Assembly (NCBI GenBank): GCA_029821515.1
Contig: JALGTD010000073.1
Coordinates: 1 to 12,083 of the forward strand
DNA length: 12,083 bases
Direction: 5' to 3'
Origin: Candidatus Zipacnadia bacterium
GTDB taxonomy: Bacteria > Armatimonadota > Zipacnadia > Zipacnadales > Zipacnadaceae
Shown here: positions 1-7,095 of the stretch, piece after piece
Position numbering within the stretch: position 1 is the first letter of the stretch
Layout of the letters: each line of letters opens with the position of its first letter
The notes under the pieces: generated by a model
The model's input: only the letters and a program-made list of their open reading frames with translations
Databases searched by the model: none
What the model was told of the DNA's origin: nothing
Program-made: the position numbers and the translations under genes

Positions 1-164
1 AGACCAATCAGGCCCACCCGACTGGTCAGAATGTAGTGCTGTGGGATGGGCGCGGAGATGCCGGCAGCAGTGTGCCCAGTGGCCGATATCTGACCCAGAT
101 CGAAGCCAACGCCACCAACGGCACCACCGCCCGCGCACTGCGTACCCTGAACGTAACGCGCTGA
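1..164 (+). CDS. 3' end of a protein with a C-terminal FlgD-like Ig domain (partial)
   Basis: An open frame enters from the left edge (first full codon at base 3) and stops at TGA 162-164, giving 53 visible residues. The peptide contains VVLWDGRGDAGSSVPSGRY, then a short beta-rich end (LTQIEA ... LRTLNVTR). The WDGR(x)nG...VPSGxY pattern is characteristic of FlgD-like Ig / C-terminal sorting-type beta-sandwich domains found at the end of large secreted or surface proteins. Such proteins are usually exported and may be hydrolases, adhesins or repeat proteins. The rest of the gene lies outside the window, so the catalytic or binding part is unknown. The domain call rests on motif recognition alone. 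Confidence 0.7.
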   Translation, partial: TNQAHPTGQNVVLWDGRGDAGSSVPSGRYLTQIEANATNGTTARALRTLNVTR

Positions 165-236
165 CCGATGCTAACGGCTCTCTCCCCCAGCAAGCCTTTG
201 TCCCCCGTAATACGTAGCGTAGATTCTCCTGGATAG

Positions 237-264
237 TTGACGGAGGGTGCTATCAGCTTAGATT
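237..264 (+). promoter_or_regulatory. Candidate sigma70-type promoter for the UroD-like gene
   Basis: TTGACG (237-242) is followed after 16 bases by TAGATT (259-264), matching the -35 and -10 consensus at 5/6 and 4/6. It would start transcription near 271 and leave a leader of about 165 bases before the ATG at 436. A short inverted repeat, GATAG (232-236) and CTATC (250-254), flanks and partly overlaps the -35. I recognise no riboswitch in 165-435 and no clear terminator for the preceding gene. Confidence 0.35.
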
Positions 265-435
265 TCGCATTTGCCACGGGGAGGTAGAAGGCTGCAGCAC
301 CGAGAAACTGTCATACCTCAACACTGGCCATCCAACAGGGGGCATAGTGGCAGGTCTACGCTGGTGCCCGCGAGATCAGTGAAACCGAGGTGGCCCGGAC
401 AGCGTTTTGACCAGGAGGACAATAAGGAGACCGAA

Positions 436-1653
436 ATGAAAATGAGTATGTCCTCAAAAGAGCGGATGATTGCTGCTATTCGCTGCCAGGAAGTGGACCA
501 TATTCCCCTGGGGCAACTGTTTCACAGCACTGTGCTGAGTACACCTGTTGCCAAGCGATGGGGCAACCAGTTCCAGCGAGCGGAGGTGCTGAAGAACCTA
601 GGGCTAGATCCAGTGATTGACATCTGGATGCCGACTCCAGAGTCGCCAACCGAGATCGCGGTGCACAAGTGGCAGGAGGACGACCCCGACGGGCCCGATG
701 TGCTGCTCTGTGCCGAGTATGAGACGCCAGCAGGGAAGCTTATCCAGAAAGTCCGGAAGACCCGCGACTGGTACCACCCCACCCACTACCGATTCTTGCC
801 GGACTGGCAAGGTCACGCTCATCGGGAGCCAAATGAGTTCGACGAGATAGACATGATGGATGACTGGTTCACCCGTCGTTACAAGGTGCCCTTGATCAGT
901 GGCCCCGCTGATTTGGACAAGCTCGAATATCTGCTGCAGCCACCAATCGGACCAGCCCGGGACGAATGGATAGCAAACGCCCGCAAAGCTCAGCAGTACG
1001 CCGATGAAATGGAGCTTCTCAGCCACACTCGGCGGCTCTCCGTAGGGGACTGGTTTATGTGGCTGTGTCTGATTGAGGAGTTCTTGTACGCTATGATCGA
1101 ACAACCTGACTATGTCTCGCGCTTCTATGAGATTATTCAGCGCTACAATCGAGAAATACTGGAATTGGTACTCGAGGCCGAGCCCGACGTCGTCCAATAT
1201 CGCGGATGGTACGATACGCCGGATTATTGGGGCCGGGAGCGCTATCAACAGATCCTGCAGCCACACATAGAGGAACTGGGGCAAATAGTCCACGATGCCG
1301 GCAAGTTCTTCTGCGTGCTGATGCCTGAAGGTTACACCCTCTATCGAGATATCCTTGATGGGCTGCCGGTAGACGTGTACCTGGGGTTGGAGCCCCTGGC
1401 TGCTCGCAAGAGCGAGGACTTTGCTAGCATCAAAGCAGCACTTGATGAACGGCACTGTATTTGGGGCGGAGTGAACGCTCCAGTAACAGTGGGCAGGGGC
1501 AGCGACGAGGAAATTGATGAGGCGGTCAAATTTGCTGTGGAAATGCTGGGGCCGACCGGCCTCATCCTCAATGCCAGCATGTATCTTTACGATGATGACG
1601 TCCCCTGGGACCGGTTTATGGTATTTATCGAGGCCTGGCGAAGATATGCCTGA
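436..1653 (+). CDS. Uroporphyrinogen decarboxylase (UroD)-superfamily protein, function unknown
   Basis: The protein has 405 residues. ATG 436 is chosen because AAGGAGA (424-430) lies 5 bases upstream, with a second AGGAGG at 413-418. The frame stays open upstream to 271, but that part is non-coding in character. Features of the UroD/MtaA TIM-barrel superfamily are visible: an N-terminal SSKERMIAAIRCQEVDHIPL (residues 6-25; the family pattern is R...al.g...DR.P), a mid-region with LIEEFLYAMIEQPDYVSRF (212-230), an HDAGK strand (286-290), and a C-terminal WGGVNAP...GPTGLILNAS (343-381). The HemE signature RQAGRYLPEYR is absent, so this is not the heme-pathway enzyme. The HxCG-type zinc-ligand segment of corrinoid methyltransferases (MtaA/MtbA) is also not evident: the equivalent stretch reads FFCVLMPEG (291-299). 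Orphan members of this superfamily are common in environmental bacteria and often uncharacterised. It stands alone, convergent with the aminotransferase gene 67 bases away. Confidence 0.8.
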   Translation: MKMSMSSKERMIAAIRCQEVDHIPLGQLFHSTVLSTPVAKRWGNQFQRAEVLKNLGLDPVIDIWMPTPESPTEIAVHKWQEDDPDGPDVLLCAEYETPAGKLIQKVRKTRDWYHPTHYRFLPDWQGHAHREPNEFDEIDMMDDWFTRRYKVPLISGPADLDKLEYLLQPPIGPARDEWIANARKAQQYADEMELLSHTRRLSVGDWFMWLCLIEEFLYAMIEQPDYVSRFYEIIQRYNREILELVLEAEPDVVQYRGWYDTPDYWGRERYQQILQPHIEELGQIVHDAGKFFCVLMPEGYTLYRDILDGLPVDVYLGLEPLAARKSEDFASIKAALDERHCIWGGVNAPVTVGRGSDEEIDEAVKFAVEMLGPTGLILNASMYLYDDDVPWDRFMVFIEAWRRYA

Positions 1654-1720
1654 GACTCGGGATGAGGGCAATTCGAAACAGACACGTGATGCCAGGCTTT
1701 GCAGCAACCCGTAGCAGCGC

Positions 1721-2821
1721 TCAGGCGAAGAAGCTGCACACCGTCTCGGCCACGTACTCAATCTGCTCCTCGGACAGGTAGGGATGGATGGGCAACTGCA
1801 GAACTTCGTCGGCAGCCTGCTCGGTGACCGGAAGCTCGGCAAGATGTAGGCCGTAAGGCCGACAGGCTGGCTGGAGGTGGGCAGGCGAACGGTAGTGAGT
1901 GGCAAAGCCGATGTCGTGCTCCTCAAGGTAGGCCGCCAGGGCGTCGCGTTGCGGAGTGCGGATCGTGTAGAGGTGATAGGCATGCTCGGCCTGTGGGGCG
2001 ATTGCCGGCGTGGTGATTGGCAGGCTGGCCAGCGCCTCATCATATATTGCAGCTAACTCGCGCCGCCGCTGGTTGCCCCACTCCAGCCTTTGCAGCTTGA
2101 CATTAAGAATGGCCGCCTGGATTTCGTCCAGGCGACTGTTGTAGCCGATTATTTGGTGCTCGTACTTGGATGTATAGCCGTGATTGCGGAGCAGTCGAAT
2201 CTGTTCGGCCAGCTTGTTGTCGCTAGCAGTAATGATTCCACCCTCGCCGTAGCCACTCAGGTTCTTGCTCATATAGAAGCTGAAGATGCCACAGTCCCCC
2301 AGGCTACCGACCATCTCTCCCTCATACGTGGCCAGATGGGCTTGAGCACAATCTTCAATCACCCGCAGGTTATGCTTCTCAGCGACGTTGTTGATAGCTG
2401 CCATGTCCGCGGGATGCCCATATACGTGTACCGGTATTATCGCCCGCGTACGGGGAGTAATTGCCTGCTCGAGCAGCTCGGGATCCAAACAGTAATGCTC
2501 AGGCTCAATATCTACGAGAACTGGCCGGGCTCCGACCAGGATGATGGCCTCGATAGTGGCAATGAATGTCCAACCAACCGTGATGACCTCGTCACCCGCC
2601 CCAATGCCCATCGCCTTGAGTGCAATAATCAGCGCGTCAGTGCCGCTGCCCACGCCAATGGCATACTCGACGCCAACCAGTTCAGCCCATTGCTGCTCCA
2701 GGCTCTGGACATTCGGTCCCAGAACGAGCTGCATTGAGCTGAGGGCTTCATCAATTGCTTCAGTCATTTGGGGCTTAAGCGCTGCATATTCAGCTTTCAG
2801 ATCCATCAAGGGAACTTGCAC
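1721..2821 (-). CDS. DegT/DnrJ/EryC1/StrS-family PLP-dependent aminotransferase
   Basis: About 366 residues, typical for the family. These enzymes usually transfer an amino group to a keto-sugar nucleotide to make amino sugars for surface glycans or antibiotics. Family motifs, numbered from the GTG start: VPLMDLKAEY (3-12), GVGSGTDAL (56-64), the aspartate-bearing EDCAQAH (156-162), the Schiff-base lysine in FSFYMSKNLSGYGEGG (K186), the RNHGY segment (212-216) and RLDEIQAAIL (230-239). The usual catalytic residues are therefore present. GTG 2821 is preferred because GGAGG (2834-2830, minus strand) lies 8 bases upstream. TTG 2824, 5 bases from the same site, is the alternative. It lies 164 bases downstream of rel on the same strand. 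No other amino-sugar gene adjoins it, so the sugar substrate cannot be named. Confidence 0.88.
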   Translation of the reverse strand: MQVPLMDLKAEYAALKPQMTEAIDEALSSMQLVLGPNVQSLEQQWAELVGVEYAIGVGSGTDALIIALKAMGIGAGDEVITVGWTFIATIEAIILVGARPVLVDIEPEHYCLDPELLEQAITPRTRAIIPVHVYGHPADMAAINNVAEKHNLRVIEDCAQAHLATYEGEMVGSLGDCGIFSFYMSKNLSGYGEGGIITASDNKLAEQIRLLRNHGYTSKYEHQIIGYNSRLDEIQAAILNVKLQRLEWGNQRRRELAAIYDEALASLPITTPAIAPQAEHAYHLYTIRTPQRDALAAYLEEHDIGFATHYRSPAHLQPACRPYGLHLAELPVTEQAADEVLQLPIHPYLSEEQIEYVAETVCSFFA

Positions 2822-2933
2822 CAACGATGCCTCCGAACCTAAAATCTGGGAATCTTTCCACTCTCCCCCACCGCTTGACTGCCTGGGCGCATCTTAGGGT
2901 TTAGAGCAACAAAGCGGAGAAAAGTTGCATAAT

Positions 2934-2951
2934 GTTAGCCAAAGGCTAAAC
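2934..2951. repeat. Inverted repeat in the rel-aminotransferase intergenic gap
   Basis: GTTAGCC, AAA, GGCTAAAC forms a perfect 6-bp stem (TTAGCC/GGCTAA) with a 3-base loop. Read on the minus strand, it lies just after the rel stop and before the aminotransferase. It is followed by CATTATGCAACTTTT, so the T-run does not abut the stem. It could be a weak terminator for rel, an operator, or chance. Confidence 0.35.
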
Positions 2952-2985
2952 CAACTGTGCGCAGATAGGGGTCCCACTACGAGGT

Positions 2986-5166
2986 TTATTCGGCAACTGG
3001 CACCTGGCGTACACTAATCACATCAATCAACTTCTGGAGGCGGTCCATCAGACGGTCCAGGTCCAGGCGGCTGGCAATATCGAGGGTGAGCAGCAGGCGG
3101 GCGAACTCGCGGCCTTCGGCGTTGACCTGGGCGGCGACGATGTTGATGTCGCAGTCGCTGACGATGGCCGTTATGTGCGAAAGCAGACCGACCCGGTCGG
3201 AGGCGATGATCTCCAGGCAGGTGCGGAACCGGGCTTCGCTGTCGCCTGTCGCCCACTCCAGACTAATCAGCCGCTCAGGATCTTTCTGTTGCAGATACTG
3301 TAGATTCTTGCAGGCGTTGCGATGTACACTGATCCCCGACCCGCGAGTAACATAGCCAGTAATCTCATCACCGGGCAGAGGATTGCAGCACTGCGCCAGC
3401 CGGCACTCCAGGCCGCGAATCCCTTCGACCGAAACCAGCATTGTCTCATCAGCGGGCGGCGCAGCAGGTGCCGCCGGCAGGCTCAGCTCAACCTCTTCGG
3501 TGAGTGTTTGCGGGCGCCGATCAAGCCCCTCGATAAGATGATCAGCAACCGTGCCCGGTCCAACTTCTCCGTAGCCGATCGCTCCCAGCAGGCTGTCAAC
3601 ACTGGGATAGTTCAAATGTTCGGCAATCGGCGCCAGCAGCTTTTCGTCAAGTGTTTTGCTGGCCAACTCCTTGCTTTTCGCGAACGCCTCCGCTAGCTGC
3701 TGGCGGCCGTTGCGGATATTCTCCTCTTCGGCCTGCAGGCGCAGGAACTTGCGAACTTTGGCCTTGGCCCGACTGCTTTTGATTATGCGCAGCCAATCGC
3801 GACTGGGCTGAGCGTGGGGCGAAGTGATGATCTCGACAATATCGCCATTCTGGAAACTGTAGTCCAGCGGCACCATTCGACCGTTGACGCGGGCCCCGGT
3901 ACAGTGGTCACCCACTTCGGTATGAATCCGGTAAGCAAAGTCAATCGGCCCCGCGCCACCGGGCAGGTCAACTACATCGCCGTCGGGGGTAAAGACAAAT
4001 ACCTGATCCTGAAACAGGTCAAGCTCCAAAAGCTCCAAGAACTCATGGCTTTCCTCCAGGTCGGTCTCCAGGTCCAGCATCTGCCGCAGCCAGGAGATTT
4101 GCTCGTCGAGCTGGGGGTCACTGTCTTCTTCTTTATATCGCCAGTGGGCAGCCACGCCGTACTCCGCTTGCTGGTGCATCTGCTCGGTACGGATTTGAAT
4201 CTCCATCGGCTGTTTATTCGGCCTAAAGACCTTTGTGTGCAGCGACCGGTACTTATTGGATTTGGGCTTGGCAATATGGTCAGCAAACATACCCGCCACC
4301 GGCATCCACAGTGAATGCACCACGCCCAGGGCGGCATAACAGTGGTCAACCGTGTCAGTAATTACCCGCAGCGCAGTCAGATCGGCAATCTGACCAAAAT
4401 CAATCTGCTGCTGCTCCATTTTCCGATAGATGCTGTAAATGTGCTTGGCCCGTCCCTCAATTTCAGCAGGCACTTTCGCCTCGTCCAGTGCTTCCTGTAG
4501 CTCGCGTTGAACCGACTCCAATTGGGCCACTCGGGCCTCGAGACTGTGGCCCAGTTTTTCGACGATGTCCCAGTAAGCTGTCGGTTCCAGATACTTCAGA
4601 GATAGGTCTTCCAGCTCCCCGTTGATTTGCGACATTCCCAGCCGATGAGCCAACGGAGCAAAGATGTGAAGGGTTTCGCGGGCATTGCGCTGGCGATCCT
4701 CTGGCTCCAGGGGCTCCAGGGTCCGCATATTATGCAGCCGGTCGGCCAGCTTGATGAGAATCACGCCAATATCGTCAGCCATGGCCAGGAACATCTTGCG
4801 CAGGTTCTGGGCCTGCTGCTCTTGCCGGCTGGAGAAGTCAAGCCGCGTCAACTTGGTCACGCCCGCCACCAGGTGGGCAACGCGCTTGCCGAACTGCCGT
4901 TCAATGTCAGCGATGGCGACGCCGGTGTCTTCCACGGTATCGTGCAGCAGCGCAGCGGCGACGGCCACCGGGTCGGCCTGAATCTCGGCGAGGATATTAG
5001 CCACCGCCAGCGGATGGCTGATGTAGGGGTCTCCCGTCAGTCGCTCCTGGCCAGCGTGGGCCTTCTCGGCAAACTCATAGGCCCGGCGCAGCCGGTCACC
5101 ATCTCCGGATGCTGAATACTCAGCTACGCGCTTAATTAGTGTATCAATGTTTGGTTGCTCTGCCAT
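2986..5166 (-). CDS. rel: RelA/SpoT-family (p)ppGpp synthetase/hydrolase
   Basis: 726 residues, the length of full-size bifunctional Rel. It makes and degrades the alarmone (p)ppGpp on or near ribosomes during starvation. Domains: HD hydrolase (about 25-150) with HAGQERLTGDPYISHP (R42, H51), LLHDTVEDT (H75, D76, E79, D80) and IKLADRLHNM (D142, N146); synthetase (about 235-345) with GRAKHIYSIYRKM, PKSNKYRSLHT (301-311), MEIQIRT (E322) and AEYGVAAHWRYKE; TGS (about 388-450, VFVFTPDGDVVDLPGGAGPI); a zinc-finger-like/CC segment with AQCCNPLPGD (591-600) and H615, C619; and a C-terminal ACT domain (about 647-720). The hydrolase residues are all present. At the RXKD position of the synthetase, however, the sequence is MFAD (293-296). 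ATG 5166 fits the N-terminus. No strong Shine-Dalgarno site precedes it. It is transcribed divergently from ksgA, with an aminotransferase gene downstream. Confidence 0.95.
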   Translation of the reverse strand: MAEQPNIDTLIKRVAEYSASGDGDRLRRAYEFAEKAHAGQERLTGDPYISHPLAVANILAEIQADPVAVAAALLHDTVEDTGVAIADIERQFGKRVAHLVAGVTKLTRLDFSSRQEQQAQNLRKMFLAMADDIGVILIKLADRLHNMRTLEPLEPEDRQRNARETLHIFAPLAHRLGMSQINGELEDLSLKYLEPTAYWDIVEKLGHSLEARVAQLESVQRELQEALDEAKVPAEIEGRAKHIYSIYRKMEQQQIDFGQIADLTALRVITDTVDHCYAALGVVHSLWMPVAGMFADHIAKPKSNKYRSLHTKVFRPNKQPMEIQIRTEQMHQQAEYGVAAHWRYKEEDSDPQLDEQISWLRQMLDLETDLEESHEFLELLELDLFQDQVFVFTPDGDVVDLPGGAGPIDFAYRIHTEVGDHCTGARVNGRMVPLDYSFQNGDIVEIITSPHAQPSRDWLRIIKSSRAKAKVRKFLRLQAEEENIRNGRQQLAEAFAKSKELASKTLDEKLLAPIAEHLNYPSVDSLLGAIGYGEVGPGTVADHLIEGLDRRPQTLTEEVELSLPAAPAAPPADETMLVSVEGIRGLECRLAQCCNPLPGDEITGYVTRGSGISVHRNACKNLQYLQQKDPERLISLEWATGDSEARFRTCLEIIASDRVGLLSHITAIVSDCDINIVAAQVNAEGREFARLLLTLDIASRLDLDRLMDRLQKLIDVISVRQVPVAE

Positions 5167-5219
5167 CTTCGTATCAATGCACTCCCAAGCGCCACATAGC
5201 CCTGGATCCTCTTACCTAC

Positions 5220-5248
5220 ATATTATCCTGTAATGAGCCGTAGCGCAA
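5220..5248 (-). promoter_or_regulatory. Candidate promoter for rel
   Basis: On the minus strand TTGCGC (5248-5243), a 17-base spacer and TAATAT (5225-5220) lie about 54 bases before the rel ATG. An overlapping GATAAT (5227-5222) is a closer -10 match but leaves only 15 bases of spacing. The -35 is weak (3/6). The -35 elements of this promoter and the ksgA promoter are only about 10 bases apart, so the two are back to back. Confidence 0.4.
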
Positions 5249-5257
5249 CGGGCAGTC

Positions 5258-5286
5258 TTGACAGAGCAGAAACAGTGCAGTAGACT
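5258..5286 (+). promoter_or_regulatory. Sigma70-type promoter for the ksgA cluster
   Basis: A consensus TTGACA (5258-5263), an optimal 17-base spacer and TAGACT (5281-5286, 4/6) lie 49 bases before the ksgA ATG. This is the best promoter match I found in the window. The TTG that would extend the ksgA frame to 5258 is itself part of this -35 box, which argues against it as a start codon. Confidence 0.6.
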
Positions 5287-5335
5287 GGCAGCACAAGTGC
5301 AAACAGAGATTCGCACACCCGAAGAGGTCCGCCAG

Positions 5336-6190
5336 ATGCCGCTTAGCCCCCGTACACACTGGCTGAGGCGGCATTTCGATTTCCGACCGAGTAAGTCGCT
5401 GGGGCAAAACTTCCTGGTTGATGCCGGTGCCGCCGGGCAGATAGTCCAGGCGGCTGAACAGTTCGGCCCGCAGCGTATCGTGGAAGTGGGAGCGGGCCTG
5501 GGCGCGTTGACGCTACCGCTGGCTGCCAGTACCCGGGAAATCATCGCCTTTGAGACGGACCGCCAACTTTGTAATATTCTCGACTGGCTGTTAGGCGATG
5601 TCGAGCGGGTGCAGATACATCAGGCCGATTTTCTGAAGGCTGACCTAACCAAGCTGGGTGGTCCCGACAGCGTAGTGCTCGGCAACTTGCCCTACTACAT
5701 TACTTCGCCCATTCTGGAGAAGGTCTTTCAGAGCCAGCCCCGCTTCGCCGCAATGGTCATCACTGTGCAGCAGGAAGTCGGGCAGCGCCTGCAAGCGAAG
5801 CCGGGCACCAAACAATACGGCTCTTTGACAATATTTTGCCGCTACTATGTAGCCCAGATAGAGACATTGGCGACGCTACCGCCCCGGGTTTTCTGGCCGC
5901 CGCCGCAGGTCACCTCGCAGGTACTGTGCATGACACTGCGCGGCGCTGCTCCGGAGGGAGTAGCGAGTGAAAATGCTTTTTTCACTGCAGTGCGCAGCGC
6001 CTTCGGCTATCGGCGCAAGACCCTGCGCAACTCCCTGAAGACATCGCAGCGGCTCGACTTATCTATCGAACAGATTGACGCTGCCCTGGCCGAGGCTGGT
6101 ATTGACGGCAGCCGCCGAGGTGAGACGCTTGACTTTGACGAATTTGTCGCCCTGGGTAACGCCGTCTATCATCTCAGCGAGGCTACCTAA
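5336..6190 (+). CDS. ksgA: 16S rRNA (adenine1518-N6/adenine1519-N6)-dimethyltransferase
   Basis: KsgA/RsmA dimethylates two adjacent adenines in helix 45 of 16S rRNA using SAM, a late step in small-subunit maturation. The 284-residue protein shows KSLGQNFLVD (20-29), the SAM-binding EVGAGLGALT (50-59), the acidic strand end AFETD (71-75), the adenine-binding motif IV NLPYYITSPI (117-126) and FWPPPQVTSQV (186-196; the family pattern is FxPxPKVxSxV). The start at ATG 5336 is preferred: GAGGT lies about 7 bases upstream, and the longer frame from TTG 5258 would begin inside a -35 box. It is the first gene of the plus-strand cluster, and its stop is 2 bases before the ispE ATG. Some bacteria name this gene rsmA. 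Confidence 0.95.
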   Translation: MPLSPRTHWLRRHFDFRPSKSLGQNFLVDAGAAGQIVQAAEQFGPQRIVEVGAGLGALTLPLAASTREIIAFETDRQLCNILDWLLGDVERVQIHQADFLKADLTKLGGPDSVVLGNLPYYITSPILEKVFQSQPRFAAMVITVQQEVGQRLQAKPGTKQYGSLTIFCRYYVAQIETLATLPPRVFWPPPQVTSQVLCMTLRGAAPEGVASENAFFTAVRSAFGYRRKTLRNSLKTSQRLDLSIEQIDAALAEAGIDGSRRGETLDFDEFVALGNAVYHLSEAT

Positions 6191-6192
6191 CA

Positions 6193-7083
6193 ATGCCGGA
6201 GACCGGTGCCGAGATAAAGCTGCGTGCTTCTGCCAAGGTCAACCTGACTCTGGAGGTTCTGGGCGAGCGCCGCGACGGCTATCATGAGTTGCGCAGCCTG
6301 GTGCAGTGCATTTCGCTGGCCGATGAATTGACGCTGCGGCCAACTGCCGAGGGCATAACAGTCAGCGTCTGTGGCGAGTGGGCTCCCGCAGGTCCGCAGA
6401 ATCTGTGCCACGCCGCTGCCACGACATTTATTAAGCAGGTCGGCAGTCCCGGTGGCGTGGCAATTCAGCTCACCAAGCATATTCCCGCCGGCCGGGGACT
6501 GGGGGGAGGGAGCAGTGACGCAGCGGCAACGCTGCTGGGGCTGTGTGAGCTGGTCGAAGAACCACCCTCCCGACCGGAGCTGCACCAGATGGAGGCAGAA
6601 ATAGGCAGCGATGTGCCCCTGTTTTTGGCTGGTGGGACGGCAGTGATATCGGGGCGCGGCGAACAGGTTCAGAGCATGGTCGGTCGGTGGGGAGACGGGG
6701 CACTGGTGGTGGCCTGGCCCGATTTTGGCGTCCCTACCATAGAGGCGTATGAGCTGCTGGAACGCGACGACTTCACTGACGGCGAGATCACTGCCGCTGC
6801 GCAGCACGCACTGGCAGAGGGACGGCTCGATGCCGAGCGGCACCTATTCAACTGCTTTCAGCGAGCTGTCTGCTCACGGTGGCCGCAAATCGCCGAGTTG
6901 CAGGAGGATATAACCCGGATAAGCCGGGCGCCGGCGGCGCTGTCGGGTTCCGGCTCAGCGGTTTTCTGTATACTGCCGAGTCTAACCGAGGCCGAGCAGA
7001 TAGCCGCCGCAGTTGACCAAGCCGGCTATGGGGCAGTCGCAGTCCGACCTGTTGAGTATGGAGCACTGCTGGTAGAAAGCTGA
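6193..7083 (+). CDS. ispE: 4-diphosphocytidyl-2-C-methyl-D-erythritol kinase
   Basis: IspE phosphorylates CDP-methylerythritol at O-2 with ATP, the fourth step of the MEP route to isopentenyl diphosphate. The 296-residue product is a full-length GHMP kinase. Visible motifs: SAKVNLTLEV (13-22) with the likely catalytic K15, RDGYHELRSLVQ (27-38), the glycine-rich ATP loop PAGRGLGGGSSDAA (98-111), IGSDVPLFLAGGTA (137-150) with catalytic D140, and LSGSGSAVF (250-258). The ATG is 2 bases after the ksgA stop, with GAGG at 6179-6182, so translation is probably coupled. ksgA-ispE adjacency is common in bacteria. Confidence 0.96.
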   Translation: MPETGAEIKLRASAKVNLTLEVLGERRDGYHELRSLVQCISLADELTLRPTAEGITVSVCGEWAPAGPQNLCHAAATTFIKQVGSPGGVAIQLTKHIPAGRGLGGGSSDAAATLLGLCELVEEPPSRPELHQMEAEIGSDVPLFLAGGTAVISGRGEQVQSMVGRWGDGALVVAWPDFGVPTIEAYELLERDDFTDGEITAAAQHALAEGRLDAERHLFNCFQRAVCSRWPQIAELQEDITRISRAPAALSGSGSAVFCILPSLTEAEQIAAAVDQAGYGAVAVRPVEYGALLVES

Positions 7084-7095
7084 CAGGAGTAGACT

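Noticed and set aside
165..435. Possible T-box or cobalamin riboswitch ahead of the UroD-like gene
   Set aside because: I looked for the T-box AGGGTGG motif and a cobalamin-box-like core. Neither is convincing, and only a candidate promoter and ribosome sites can be supported.
1654..1720. Bidirectional terminator between the convergent UroD-like and aminotransferase genes
   Set aside because: No stem of useful length followed by a T-run is visible on either strand.
604..2043. A 479-codon minus-strand open frame antisense to the UroD-like gene and running into the aminotransferase gene
   Set aside because: It reads through two well-supported genes in the wrong frame, has no recognisable motif or good ribosome site, and its composition is low-complexity and Pro/Ser-rich as in shadow frames.
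2893..2903. Telomere-like TTAGGGTTTA string
   Set aside because: It is a single chance occurrence and not a tandem array.
5258..5335. N-terminal extension of KsgA from TTG 5258
   Set aside because: The TTG is part of a consensus -35 box and has no ribosome site. ATG 5336 has GAGGT upstream and gives the normal family length.
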